A stretch of DNA of 64,000 nt. Source: Sphingopyxis terrae subsp. terrae NBRC 15098. GTDB taxonomy: Bacteria; Pseudomonadota; Alphaproteobacteria; Sphingomonadales; Sphingomonadaceae. The position numbers were made by a program, and so were the translations under genes. Shown piece by piece: positions 8,802 through 16,921 of this stretch (positions within the stretch are counted from its first letter, which is position 1; every line of letters starts with the position of its first letter). The notes below the pieces were generated by a model that saw only the letters and a list, made by a program, of their open reading frames with translations, made no database searches and was not told where the DNA came from. The stretch covers positions 1-64,000 of the forward strand of contig NZ_BCZQ01000030.1 in the NCBI RefSeq assembly GCF_001598815.1, read 5' to 3'.

Positions 8802-10037
8802 GTGACTCGCATGGGAGAACCAGCGGAAAACGAGCAAGACGTTGGCGGCGATGAAGTCTCGACCGCCCGGTCTATGCGCGTGGCCGCTGCCCTCGCCCGC
8901 AAAGGCGGCGACGAGTTTGTCAAACCCGGTAGGCTCGTCGAGGTTCGATTCGTCAAGGGCCAGTCTCTCAGTCTCACCTCCTCACGCCTGCTGGCACTGA
9001 TGATCCTGACCGCGGGCGGCGATGCGTGGCAAGACATAACCCACCGGATGCGAAAGGCGGATATCCGCCGCGGCCACAAGGGCAACGAACGCATTGGCGA
9101 TATGCTTGAGGAGCTTCATCGCACGCTGTTCGCCGAGGACGACAAGTCCTGGCGCGGGAAGCGAACAACCAAGCGTTTCAACCTAATCCAGGCTTCCTGG
9201 GAGGAAGTCGAGGAGGTCGGAGACGGCGGTAAGGAGACGGGCTGGATCGAGTGGCAGTTCACGCCGGATGCTCGCCGCCTGATCCAGGAGTCCGAAACCT
9301 ATGCCGTGATGAACCGTCAGGCCGTCCTGGGTTTCCGGTCTGCTTATGCGCTCAAGCTCTACGAGGAGGGTGCGCTTCGTCTGCATCGGCGTCAGCCGGT
9401 GTGGAAGGTCGATATGGTCGGCCTGCGTGCGGCGCTTGGGATTGATCCGGATAAATACGGCGACTTCGCCCAGTTACGGCGAAAGGTCCTGACCGTTGCC
9501 AAGGCAGAAATCGATCAGCTCGCCCATTACACGGTTGAGTGGCAGGAGATCCGACGCGGCCGCGCGGTAACCGAGATCGAGTTCCGTTTTGCGCCGAAGG
9601 ACGCGCCTGCGCAGATCGCGACGGTCGATGAACTTGGTCGGCACTCAACCGGGCGGAAGGCGCGCCGGGAGGATGCGGTCGAGGAAGTCGTTGCCATTGA
9701 GAGCGCCCTCCCTCGCAGCGACGCAGTCGATAGTGCGGCGGTGGCTGACGTCCTCAAGCGCGTGACGGCGTCTCTTGCCACCCCGGAAAGTTCCTCTGGG
9801 GTGAACGCTGAGCCATGGGCGCGTTTCCCGCGGGGGAAGCTGCACTTTGGCGTGACCGAGGATGCGGCGCGTGGGATCGGGTTGCGCCACGGTGGTGGAT
9901 GGGACGTCGATCTGATCGCAGACGCATACCGTGAGCATATGGGGGATCGTCTCAATACGCTCTCAGGGTCTAAACTCGAGAAGTCCTGGAAGGGATTCTG
10001 CGAAGCCTTCCTTACGCGCCGGGGACGGCCGGGCTAG
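8802..10037 (+). CDS. repA: Rep_3-family plasmid replication initiator protein (about 411 aa)
   Basis: The protein has the two winged-helix layout of Rep_3 initiators (residues about 40-270), including a segment with FRSAYALKLYE and a later LRRKVLTVAKAEID helix. The C-terminal 130 residues carry an additional conserved-looking tail. Initiators of this class bind iterons and recruit host DnaA and helicase; the seven upstream repeats are the expected target. The start is GTG at 8802 or ATG at 8811, neither with a clear ribosome-binding site. The upstream inverted repeat implies autoregulation. The gene ends directly at the first parS-like palindrome, and parA follows in the same direction, so replication and partition are linked in one region. 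Confidence 0.9.
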   Translation: MTRMGEPAENEQDVGGDEVSTARSMRVAAALARKGGDEFVKPGRLVEVRFVKGQSLSLTSSRLLALMILTAGGDAWQDITHRMRKADIRRGHKGNERIGDMLEELHRTLFAEDDKSWRGKRTTKRFNLIQASWEEVEEVGDGGKETGWIEWQFTPDARRLIQESETYAVMNRQAVLGFRSAYALKLYEEGALRLHRRQPVWKVDMVGLRAALGIDPDKYGDFAQLRRKVLTVAKAEIDQLAHYTVEWQEIRRGRAVTEIEFRFAPKDAPAQIATVDELGRHSTGRKARREDAVEEVVAIESALPRSDAVDSAAVADVLKRVTASLATPESSSGVNAEPWARFPRGKLHFGVTEDAARGIGLRHGGGWDVDLIADAYREHMGDRLNTLSGSKLEKSWKGFCEAFLTRRGRPG

Positions 10038-10060
10038 AAAATTGCACGCGTGCAATTTTC
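10037..10060. promoter_or_regulatory. parS-like palindrome, copy 1 (24 bp perfect)
   Basis: A perfect 24-bp palindrome with core TTGCACGCGTGCAA (10042-10055) lies just after repA and 143 bp before parA. The same 14-bp core recurs twice between parA and parB. The symmetry, GC-rich centre and link to parAB make it a candidate ParB-binding centromere site that may also serve as an operator for the par genes. Confidence 0.75.
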
Positions 10061-10202
10061 CGCAGCCCCCACCGAGTCAGGATAGGACCGCAGAAGCGCA
10101 GAAAGCACGCCGCGAGCGGATGCGCACTTTCGCAATTTGTGATGTTCTTGACCGAAAAGCGCAAGTTGAAGTACCACCTGCTTGATTGCGAAAGGTGGGC
10201 AT

Positions 10203-11408
10203 GTGTCTAACGGACTCGATATTGAGGAAGCCGAACGTCTCGTCTCGGTTGCGACGCTTGCCGCGCGAACGTCGTCGGTGCTGGAAAAGCTGAGGGATTC
10301 TGCGCGTAGCGCACGAGCTGATGACCGCCGCGAGCCGACTTTCACGATCAGCAAGGCTGCGGAATTGGTGAACCGCACACCGGCTGCGATTCGCGACGCG
10401 GAGAAGGATGGCCGCCTGCCAGAGCCCTCGCGAGGCGATAATAACCGACGTGAACGCTATACGCTGGCGCAGCTCAATGACATGCGGGGTGTCTTCGGAA
10501 CACGGCCATATCGGGCACCGGGAGACCCGCCCTGCGTCATTGCGGTTCAGAACTTTAAGGGCGGCGTGGGGAAATCGACCGTTGCTGTCCATCTCGCCCA
10601 GTATCTCGCCATCAGAGGCTATCGGGTGGCGCTCGTCGACTGTGACAGCCAGGCCTCCGCGACGACGTTGTTCGGCTATGTGCCTGACCTCGACTTGACC
10701 GAGGACGACACGCTCTATCCGTTCCTCCGGGAGGATGAACGGACCTCACTCGATTACGCGCTCCGCAAGACTCACTTTGACGGTCTGGAGCTGATCCCGG
10801 CCAATCTGCGGCTGTTCAATTCGGAGTATGAGCTGGCCGCGCGGATGGCGAGGGGAGGGTTCGATGCGCTGTTGAACCGCCTCAAGGTCGGTATCGACAG
10901 CATTGCCGATCGCTTCGATGTCATCGTGATGGACCCGCCGCCCGCGCTCGGGGCGATTTCCCTGTCGGTGCTTCGTGCCGCGAACGCGCTGGTGGTGCCG
11001 GTCCCGCCGACGGTCATGGACTTCTCCTCGACTGCCGCCTTCCTTTCGATGCTCGACGAGACGATCGAACAGCTTGCAGAGCGAGGTATGGCGCCGCAGC
11101 TACAGTTCCTCCGATTTGTGGCCTCGAAGGTCGACGAAAACAAGTCGATGCAGAAGGAGCTGTTGCAGTTGATGCGGACCTTGTTCGGCCACGCGATGGT
11201 CCGCACGCCGCTCAAGGATTCGGCCGAGATTGACAATGCGACCGCACGGCTCATGACTGTTTATGAGCTCGATGGACCGGCCACCAGTTCGGCGGTTCGC
11301 AACCGATGCTTGGGTTATCTCGACGGCGTAAACAGTGAAATCGAGGTCGATATTCGGTCGATGTGGCCGAGCCACCAACCGGCTCTGCGAAAGGCTGCGC
11401 TGGCATGA
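10203..11408 (+). CDS. parA: ParA-family partition ATPase with N-terminal helix-turn-helix (401 aa)
   Basis: Residues about 50-75 form a MerR-like helix-turn-helix (ISKAAELVNRTPAAIRDAEK). The ATPase domain follows with a deviant Walker A, KGGVGKST (119-126), the Walker A-prime segment LVDCDSQAS and the Walker B segment VIMDPPPALG. This is a type Ia ParA: the ATPase moves plasmid copies apart, and the DNA-binding domain represses the operon. I prefer GTG at 10203, with AAAGGTGG just upstream, over TTG at 10182 in the same frame. It lies between parS-like copies 1 and 2, and parB follows after an 79-bp gap that holds two more copies. Confidence 0.93.
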   Translation: MSNGLDIEEAERLVSVATLAARTSSVLEKLRDSARSARADDRREPTFTISKAAELVNRTPAAIRDAEKDGRLPEPSRGDNNRRERYTLAQLNDMRGVFGTRPYRAPGDPPCVIAVQNFKGGVGKSTVAVHLAQYLAIRGYRVALVDCDSQASATTLFGYVPDLDLTEDDTLYPFLREDERTSLDYALRKTHFDGLELIPANLRLFNSEYELAARMARGGFDALLNRLKVGIDSIADRFDVIVMDPPPALGAISLSVLRAANALVVPVPPTVMDFSSTAAFLSMLDETIEQLAERGMAPQLQFLRFVASKVDENKSMQKELLQLMRTLFGHAMVRTPLKDSAEIDNATARLMTVYELDGPATSSAVRNRCLGYLDGVNSEIEVDIRSMWPSHQPALRKAALA

Positions 11409-11418
11409 AAATACCGAA

Positions 11419-11432
11419 TTGCACGCGTGCAA
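11419..11432. promoter_or_regulatory. parS-like palindrome, copy 2
   Basis: TTGCACGCGTGCAA, identical to the core of copy 1, lies 10 bp after the parA stop codon. It is followed 34 bp later by copy 3, so two sites form a cluster in the parA-parB gap. Confidence 0.75.
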
Positions 11433-11449
11433 GATCGGAAGAACGAAGA

Positions 11450-11469
11450 AAATTGCACGCGTGCAATTT
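11450..11469. promoter_or_regulatory. parS-like palindrome, copy 3 (20 bp perfect)
   Basis: The same 14-bp core (11453-11466) is extended to arms AAATTGC/GCAATTT. It ends 18 bp before the parB start codon and just before its ribosome-binding site, so bound ParB could both mark the centromere and affect parB expression. Confidence 0.75.
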
Positions 11470-11487
11470 CGGTGAAGGGAGGCTCGC

Positions 11488-12504
11488 ATGAGCAGGAAAA
11501 ACAGTGGCTTTGCGGCCGATCTGGCGGCAGGGATCGATCTGTCGGATGAACCTGCGCCGCAGCGCCGAACCGGGATCGCATCGAACGTCCTGACCGGCCG
11601 ATCGAACCGGCTGTCTGACCTCGCGTCGGGAGCCATCGTTACCCGGACCCATGAGCTGGTGGACCCGGCTCGCTGCCGCATGTGGGCCGGCCACAACCGC
11701 GATTACGCTTTGCTCACCGAAGAGCGCTGCGCCGATCTCATTGAGAGTATGAAGGCCCAAGGGCGCCAGGAGATGCCCGCAATCGTCCGGCGCGTGTCGG
11801 GCGACGCTGACTTTGATTTTGAGGTGATCTGCGGTGCGAGGCGGCATTGGACGATAAGCTGGCTGCGCTCGCACAATTATCCTGATTTCAAGTTCCTCGT
11901 CGACGTCAGGGAGATCGGCGATGAGGAGGCATTCCGGCTTGCCGACATTGAGAACAGAGCCCGCGATGATCTGACCGATCTCGAGCGGGCAAGGGACTAC
12001 CTCCGGGCGCTGGATCTCTATTATGACGGGCGACAGCGGACGATGGCCGAACGCCTGAATGTGAGCGAGAGCTGGCTCACGCGGTATCTCGATCTCGCGC
12101 GTCTGCCGGCCGAGCTGACGCGGGCCTTTGCCAATCCCCAAGAGCTGGGCGTCCGCAATGCCATAGCGCTCAAGGCGCTGTTGAAGCCGGATGACCGCAA
12201 GGCGAGGGCCTTCGCGGAAGCGGCGCGGATTGCGGAAGCGCGGGACGCTGGCGCAGAGGCTCAATCGATCCTGGAAGTCATCAAGACGCTAAGCCTCGCG
12301 GTCGATGCCCCCAAGAAGACAGGATCCCCCAAGAAGACAGGAAAAGCCGAGACGGTATCGAGTGCCGGCGGAAAGCCCGTGCTCAGGATCGAGGGCGCTG
12401 ATCGCAAGGGGATCCGCTTGACGCTGCTCAACAAGGGTGGGGCGACACGCCAAGATGCGGAGCAGGCGATCCGGGCGCTCCTGGACCAGCATTGGCCTCA
12501 GTGA
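11488..12504 (+). CDS. parB: ParB-family plasmid partition protein (338 aa)
   Basis: The N-terminal part (residues about 55-150) is a ParB nuclease-type domain (ICGARRHWTISWLRS corresponds to the ParB box). A helix-turn-helix follows (TMAERLNVSESWLTRYLDLARLP region, about 185-215). The C-terminus carries two tandem PKKTGSPKKTG-type basic repeats and a short dimerisation-like end. Length and order match RepB/ParB of alphaproteobacterial plasmids. The start ATG has GGGAGG 7 bases upstream. It is the likely binder of the three TTGCACGCGTGCAA palindromes. Four bases separate its stop from the stop of the convergent downstream gene. Confidence 0.93.
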   Translation: MSRKNSGFAADLAAGIDLSDEPAPQRRTGIASNVLTGRSNRLSDLASGAIVTRTHELVDPARCRMWAGHNRDYALLTEERCADLIESMKAQGRQEMPAIVRRVSGDADFDFEVICGARRHWTISWLRSHNYPDFKFLVDVREIGDEEAFRLADIENRARDDLTDLERARDYLRALDLYYDGRQRTMAERLNVSESWLTRYLDLARLPAELTRAFANPQELGVRNAIALKALLKPDDRKARAFAEAARIAEARDAGAEAQSILEVIKTLSLAVDAPKKTGSPKKTGKAETVSSAGGKPVLRIEGADRKGIRLTLLNKGGATRQDAEQAIRALLDQHWPQ

Positions 12505-12506
12505 TC

Positions 12507-13418
12507 CTATGCGGCCGCCAATTTGGCCTGGGCAGCAAGCTTCGCCGCGCCTTGCGGCGATATGTCGAGCAACCGGGCGATCGCGGGCACCCGCAGTCCA
12601 GGGTAGGCCAATTCTAGGCGAATGAGCGTTGGCAACTTGCTCCGGCGAGTAACGCCAAGGTCCGAGGACAGGGCGGCGACCGCGCGTTCGAGCTTGTCGA
12701 GTTCAGCGAGACCCGACCAGGCGGTACGACCGAGCGCAGTCTCGATCTCCCCGGCGAGTTCGGCGGCGCTCCCGGTCAGGAACTTCGGAAGCCACACCAA
12801 GGAGGGGATCTGCTGTATCGTCACGCCCGCCGCAGCCAAGGCCTTGGGCAGCATGCAGGCGAGCAGCCACACGATCCCGAAGCTTCTCGGATCGACGTTG
12901 AGGAGGCGTCCATCGATGGTCGTGACGCGGCGGCCCTCCGTCGGATTGATCTCCAGCTCTCTATGGATCGCCTGGAGGCGCTCTGCGACTGCTAGAAGGG
13001 TAGGGGAGGGGTACGGGGCGCCGAGCCTTGCCCGGGCCTCCCTGAAGGCCCGGCCGAAGCGCACAAGGTCATCGCGGCCCCACATCTCGGCTTGCGTGCG
13101 ATCGTCGAGCAACGTGCGCAGTGTATTGAGCGAAGCGCGGGCAAGGGAGTCGGGGCCATCCTCCCCCAGGAGCAGGAAGTGCATGATTGCGGCGACCGAC
13201 AGCGGATCGTTGAGGCCCTCGCTGTGGCGAGGCGGCGGGGTGCGTCCGCAAATCCAGTCAAGGATGGAGTCCGGGTCGACCGGAACGCCGGCGATACCGG
13301 CGACAGTCGCTGCGGCTTTCACGCGAGCGCGGGCAAGCCAGATATCTCGCGCCGGGCTTCCAAAGAGACGGCCATCAAGTCGACCGATCGACAAGAGGGG
13401 AGGGGCCGGGCGAGGCAT
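12507..13418 (-). CDS. Helix-turn-helix protein of unknown role (303 aa, possibly DUF1612-like)
   Basis: I do not recognise this family securely. The protein is alpha-helical throughout, without signal peptide or membrane segment. The C-terminus has a clear helix-turn-helix (VPAIARLLDISPQGAAKL), preceded by a basic patch (RRSKLPTL). Rhizobial plasmid proteins with DUF1612 and a C-terminal HTH have a similar layout. It converges on parB and is divergent from the tyrosine recombinase, sharing a 100-140-bp regulatory gap with two perfect inverted repeats, so it may repress itself and/or the recombinase. No ribosome-binding site is obvious at the ATG at 13418. Confidence 0.68.
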   Translation of the reverse strand: MPRPAPPLLSIGRLDGRLFGSPARDIWLARARVKAAATVAGIAGVPVDPDSILDWICGRTPPPRHSEGLNDPLSVAAIMHFLLLGEDGPDSLARASLNTLRTLLDDRTQAEMWGRDDLVRFGRAFREARARLGAPYPSPTLLAVAERLQAIHRELEINPTEGRRVTTIDGRLLNVDPRSFGIVWLLACMLPKALAAAGVTIQQIPSLVWLPKFLTGSAAELAGEIETALGRTAWSGLAELDKLERAVAALSSDLGVTRRSKLPTLIRLELAYPGLRVPAIARLLDISPQGAAKLAAQAKLAAA

Positions 13419-13440
13419 TGTAGGAGCCTATCTCCTATCT

Positions 13441-13463
13441 CAACCAAAGTCACCCTTTGGTTG
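13441..13463. promoter_or_regulatory. Inverted repeat in the divergent HTH-protein/recombinase gap (9-bp arms)
   Basis: CAACCAAAG and CTTTGGTTG flank a 5-bp spacer. It lies 22 bp upstream of the leftward HTH protein gene, where an operator or its promoter would be expected. Confidence 0.5.
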
Positions 13464-13492
13464 TTGTCTCTTAGACTGACGCAAGATGAACC

Positions 13493-13514
13493 TGTGATAA
13501 TTGCAGTTATCACA
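13493..13514. promoter_or_regulatory. Inverted repeat before the tyrosine recombinase (8-bp arms, 6-bp spacer)
   Basis: TGTGATAA and TTATCACA flank TTGCAG. Arms of this kind with a 6-8-bp central region are also the geometry of tyrosine-recombinase crossover sites, so besides an operator it could be the core site for the adjacent recombinase, for example for multimer resolution. Both readings are inference. Confidence 0.45.
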
Positions 13515-13559
13515 TAAGCGGATTTGACGCTTCTCTATACGTGCGCTACATCGCCATCG

Positions 13560-14813
13560 ATGGAGGCGAGTGGAACAGACAAGGTGGAAAGCCCAGAAAA
13601 CGGCGACTCTGCCGTTCCGACCGGGGCGCTCGTCGCCGCGCCGGCCGTGCCAATGCCTGAGATCGCCTGGACCGTAACGCAGATGCGCGCCGGCGAGCGA
13701 ATCGTCATCAACCCAGAGCTGATCGCGGCATATCAGGCTGCAAGTTCGCCGCATTCGGTCCGTGCGCTCAAATCCGACCTCGAGGCGTTCGATCTGTGGT
13801 GCCGCCGGACGAACCGGGTCGCGCTGCCGGCGACGCCCAAAATCGTCGCCGACTATCTCGACGCGCGGGCGGGGCAGGGGGCCAAGCCCGCTTCACTCGG
13901 CCGCTACAAGGCATCGATCGCCAAGATCCACCAGCTGCTCGACCTCAAGGATCCGACCCAGGCCGAGTTGATCAAGCTGCGTCTCCGCGCCATCCGCCGC
14001 GAGAAGGGGACTTCGCAGCGCCAGGCGCGGCCGCTGCGGTTCAAGGGGCCAGTCAAGGACGTCGAGAGGGACAAACCCCGTGGGATCAACGTCAGGGCGC
14101 TCCTGGAGGCTTGTGCGGACGATTTGCCGGGGCTCCGCGATCGCGCCCTCCTGTCGGTTGCCTACGATAGCGGCCTGCGGGCGTCCGAGCTGGTGGCCGT
14201 GTGCGTGGAGCATATCATTGAGGCACTCGACCCTGAGGCGCGGCTGCTTGCCATCCCGCGCAGCAAGGGCGACCAGGAAGGGGAGGGGGCAACCGCATTC
14301 CTGTCGCCGCGGTCGGTGCGCGCGATCGCAGCCTGGACCGATGCCGCAAGTATCAGGAGCGGACCGCTTTTCCGACGCGTGCAGGTGCGGCGCTACACGG
14401 CGCGCGCGGCGGTGCAGGGCAGGCCGATCGACAGCATCTCCGCGCGCGAGATCTGGGATTTACGCAAGACGCTCTCGAGGCCGGCGGTGCCGGCGCGGGT
14501 GGAGTATGATCTTGGGTCGGCAGCGCTGCACCCCGGGTCTATCGGACCGATCTTTCGGGCGATCGTCCAGCGAGCGTTCGACCGCGGCGCCCTGGACGAT
14601 CTTACCAGCGACGACCTCGCTCGGTTGCTCAAGGGGATCAGTGCTCACTCGACGCGAGTTGGGCTCAACCAGGACCTGTTCGCGAGCGGCGAAGATCTTG
14701 CCGGCATCATGGACGCTCTTCGCTGGAAGAGCCCGCGCATGCCGCTCGCCTACAATCGCAACCTAGCGGCAGAACAGGGTGCGGCGGGCCGCCTGATGGC
14801 GAAGATTAGCTAG
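13560..14813 (+). CDS. Tyrosine-type site-specific recombinase (about 417 aa)
   Basis: An N-terminal SAM-like DNA-binding domain (residues about 60-150) precedes the catalytic domain. The visible catalytic residues are Arg in YDSGLRASEL, a Lys-containing beta hairpin (IPRSKGDQEGE), His-x-x-Arg in SAHSTR and the nucleophile Tyr in MPLAYNR near the C-terminus. All are present, so the enzyme looks intact. The start is uncertain: ATG at 13560 is the first ATG, but TTG at 13524 is in frame. Being beside parAB, it may resolve plasmid multimers or drive integration. It closes the backbone block, and the accessory iron genes begin about 430 bp further on. Confidence 0.88.
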   Translation: MEASGTDKVESPENGDSAVPTGALVAAPAVPMPEIAWTVTQMRAGERIVINPELIAAYQAASSPHSVRALKSDLEAFDLWCRRTNRVALPATPKIVADYLDARAGQGAKPASLGRYKASIAKIHQLLDLKDPTQAELIKLRLRAIRREKGTSQRQARPLRFKGPVKDVERDKPRGINVRALLEACADDLPGLRDRALLSVAYDSGLRASELVAVCVEHIIEALDPEARLLAIPRSKGDQEGEGATAFLSPRSVRAIAAWTDAASIRSGPLFRRVQVRRYTARAAVQGRPIDSISAREIWDLRKTLSRPAVPARVEYDLGSAALHPGSIGPIFRAIVQRAFDRGALDDLTSDDLARLLKGISAHSTRVGLNQDLFASGEDLAGIMDALRWKSPRMPLAYNRNLAAEQGAAGRLMAKIS

Positions 14814-15116
14814 TCAAATCGCGAACGATTTGGGTGAGCAAAGCCAACTGGATACACACCTGCGGGAATAGCTTTCGGAAGCAGCACATATATCCCCGGT
14901 GAATATCGTGCGTGGACGTGCTGGCAATCAGCGGGGGACAGCCGGGGAGCGGGGGCAATACGATGGAATGGAATGGAATTGGTTCTGGATCGGAACAGTT
15001 CCGCCAACCTCAAGCCACGTAATCCAGCGGCTGTCCGGCTCATATGCACGAACAACGCAGTGTGGGGAACGGAGCCCTCTACGGCGTCAGTGCGGGTGAA
15101 CGCGCCCCGGTAGCCG

Positions 15117-15135
15117 AAATTGCCCGGTGCAATTT
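15117..15135. repeat. Degenerate fourth parS-like palindrome
   Basis: AAATTGC and GCAATTT are the same arms as in copies 1 and 3, but the centre is CCGGT (5 bp) instead of ACGCGT (6 bp). It lies 3.6 kb from parB, past the recombinase. The surrounding gap, 14814-15247, has no convincing gene; besides this site it holds a short GGAAT triplication (about 14964-14979) and the Fur-like box at 15162. Confidence 0.45.
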
Positions 15136-15161
15136 GGTGCACCGCAGATCGCGGCGGGAGT

Positions 15162-15178
15162 TTGCGATTGGTTCGCAA
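15162..15178. promoter_or_regulatory. Fur-like box upstream of the FecI-like sigma gene
   Basis: TTGCGA-TTGGT-TCGCAA is a perfect 6-5-6 inverted repeat, 69 bp before the sigma factor ATG. The same pattern precedes several other iron genes here. It resembles alphaproteobacterial Fur operators, so iron-repressed expression of the sigma/anti-sigma pair is inferred. Confidence 0.7.
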
Positions 15179-15247
15179 TAGAGAAAATGCTACCCGATCC
15201 GCTCCTAATTCACTGGCAGAAAGAGGTTGCCGTAGCGGGTGTCAAAA

Positions 15248-15748
15248 ATGGAGAGTCTTGATGTCTTCCTTGCGGCGAAGGCGGACCTGCTTCGTTATGC
15301 GACGAGGATTACGGGCGATCCTAACGAGGCCGAGGACGTGGTGCAGGATGCGTGGCTGCGGTTCCGCGCGGTCGCCACCACGAGCGTGCTTGAGGAGCCC
15401 AGCGGTTACCTGTTTCGGATCGTCCATAATCTTGCTTTGGACCGACACCGACACCAGACACGACAAAACCGGGTTTTCGTGGGCGGCGCCGATCGCGCGA
15501 CGACGCAAGTGCCGAGCAATGAGCCCTCGCAGCATTCGCGCGCCGAGGCTAGGGACGAGCTTGCCATGTTGCATAAGGCCGTGGCGCAGCTACCGAAACG
15601 CACCCGCCGGGCTTTCGAAATGCATCGCTTTGATGGAATGAAACTGGTGGAGATCGCGGAAGAGTTGGGAATATCGAAAAGCTTGGCGCAGGAACTTGTT
15701 ATGGATGGGGTAGAGTGTTGCAAGCGGGCGCTACGGCAGCGCCAATGA
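15248..15748 (+). CDS. fecI: FecI-like ECF sigma factor (about 166 aa)
   Basis: Region 2 is visible at the N-terminus (RITGDPNEAEDVVQDAWLRF) and region 4 at the C-terminus (KLVEIAEELGISKSLAQELV), with the short linker of group 4 sigma factors. Together with the FecR-like gene and the receptor with an STN domain that follow, it forms a cell-surface signalling cascade: the loaded receptor signals through FecR to release this sigma factor for transcription of the receptor operon. ATG at 15248 is chosen; GTG at 15239 is in frame and possible. The FecR-like gene starts 104 bp downstream. Confidence 0.93.
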   Translation: MESLDVFLAAKADLLRYATRITGDPNEAEDVVQDAWLRFRAVATTSVLEEPSGYLFRIVHNLALDRHRHQTRQNRVFVGGADRATTQVPSNEPSQHSRAEARDELAMLHKAVAQLPKRTRRAFEMHRFDGMKLVEIAEELGISKSLAQELVMDGVECCKRALRQRQ

Positions 15749-15852
15749 GCCGCCTCTGCAGAATTTCCCGGAATTATGTGCGTGCCGTTCGTTGAATGGG
15801 TAACAGCCTTAGAGGGCCATGCCACCGGCGCGTTCATCAATATGGAAACAGA

Positions 15853-16824
15853 ATGAGTGGGAGATCGGAGGAGCGGACGCCGGGCGAAATAAGCCGCCGG
15901 GCTACTGCTTGGATGTTGCAGCTTGACGATGAGCCGGATGACGAGGCGTTGCGCGCGGAATTCGAGAATTGGCTCACGTCTCATCCAGCGCATCTCGCGG
16001 CCTGGGAGGAAACCGAGCACGTTTCTGACTTGATTTCCGCCGCCGGGCCGTTGTCTCAGAACAGGCCACCACCGGGATCGGCGCACCCAATTTCGTTCTC
16101 CAAGTTCATGTCCGCCAGGGCGTTTGTCTCGCTTGCGGTGGCGGCGTGCCTTGCTTGGATCGTTGTACCCAGTATTGCACTTCAGCTTCGAGCGGATGAG
16201 GTCTCGCGAGCTGGGGAACCGCGCATTGTTAGCCTCGATGATGGCAGCACCGTCCATCTCGCGCCGGCGACGGCGATAGCCTTCACCACTGGCGCGAAGG
16301 GGAGGTATCTGGAACTTCTGCAAGGCGAAGCATGGTTCGACGTGGCACATGATGAGGCGCGGCCATTCCGGGTCATGGCGGGTGATAGCATCGTGACCGT
16401 TCTCGGCACCGCCTTTTCCGTTCGGAAGACGGACACCGGAACCGACGTCGCCGTTCAGCGCGGTCGCGTCGCGGTGGCAACGAATGATGCTGCCCCGCCT
16501 GCCCGTGTAGAGTTGGTTGCTGGCCAGTCACTCTCATTGAGCAAGGGGGCGTCAACGCTCGCTGAGATACGCCCCGAAAACGTCGCGAGCTGGCGTGAGG
16601 GGGTTGCTATCGTCAGCGATCAATCAATCGGCGAAGTGATCGAACGCCTCCGCCCCTGGTATAAGGGCTTTATTGTCGCGAGGGGACCGGGCCTGATGCG
16701 TCGCCGTGTCAGTGGGATTTATGATCTGCGCGACCCCGATCTGGCACTCGAGGCGATTGCGCGAGCGCATAGGGTGAAGGTTTCCCGGGTCTCGCCGTGG
16801 CTGCGCATCGTGACCGTTGGCTAG
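15853..16824 (+). CDS. fecR: FecR-family anti-sigma regulator (about 323 aa)
   Basis: The cytoplasmic N-terminus has the DUF4880-like helices (about residues 10-55, ending LAAWEETEHVSDLI). One transmembrane segment follows (AFVSLAVAACLAWIVV), then the periplasmic FecR domain (GEPRIVSLDDGSTVHLAP and onward) and a C-terminal STN-like region that contacts the receptor. It holds the sigma factor inactive until the receptor binds its ligand. The open frame begins at 15796, but the ATG at 15853 gives the normal FecR start. It sits between the sigma gene and the receptor gene, the standard order. Confidence 0.93.
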   Translation: MSGRSEERTPGEISRRATAWMLQLDDEPDDEALRAEFENWLTSHPAHLAAWEETEHVSDLISAAGPLSQNRPPPGSAHPISFSKFMSARAFVSLAVAACLAWIVVPSIALQLRADEVSRAGEPRIVSLDDGSTVHLAPATAIAFTTGAKGRYLELLQGEAWFDVAHDEARPFRVMAGDSIVTVLGTAFSVRKTDTGTDVAVQRGRVAVATNDAAPPARVELVAGQSLSLSKGASTLAEIRPENVASWREGVAIVSDQSIGEVIERLRPWYKGFIVARGPGLMRRRVSGIYDLRDPDLALEAIARAHRVKVSRVSPWLRIVTVG

Positions 16825-16892
16825 AACCGCGAGCTTTTTTCCTGTCATCGACATTTTTTTCCGGAATTCCTGAACGCTCGAACGTCTAAGAT

Positions 16893-16909
16893 ATGCGACT
16901 GCTTCGCAT
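16893..16909. promoter_or_regulatory. Fur-like box upstream of the hemophilin-receptor gene
   Basis: ATGCGA-CTGCT-TCGCAT is a perfect inverted repeat with the same 6-5-6 geometry as the box at 15162, 13 bp before the receptor start. A repressor here would overlap the promoter or ribosome-binding region. The receptor operon could thus be under both Fur-like and FecI control. Confidence 0.58.
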
Positions 16910-16921
16910 TAGCGATGCAGA

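Noticed and set aside
14964-14979. GGAAT tandem triplication
   Set aside because: Too short to support a function; noted only as sequence texture.
14810-15178. Reverse 122-aa open frame after the recombinase
   Set aside because: No ribosome-binding site or domain, and it spans the Fur-like and parS-like palindromes.
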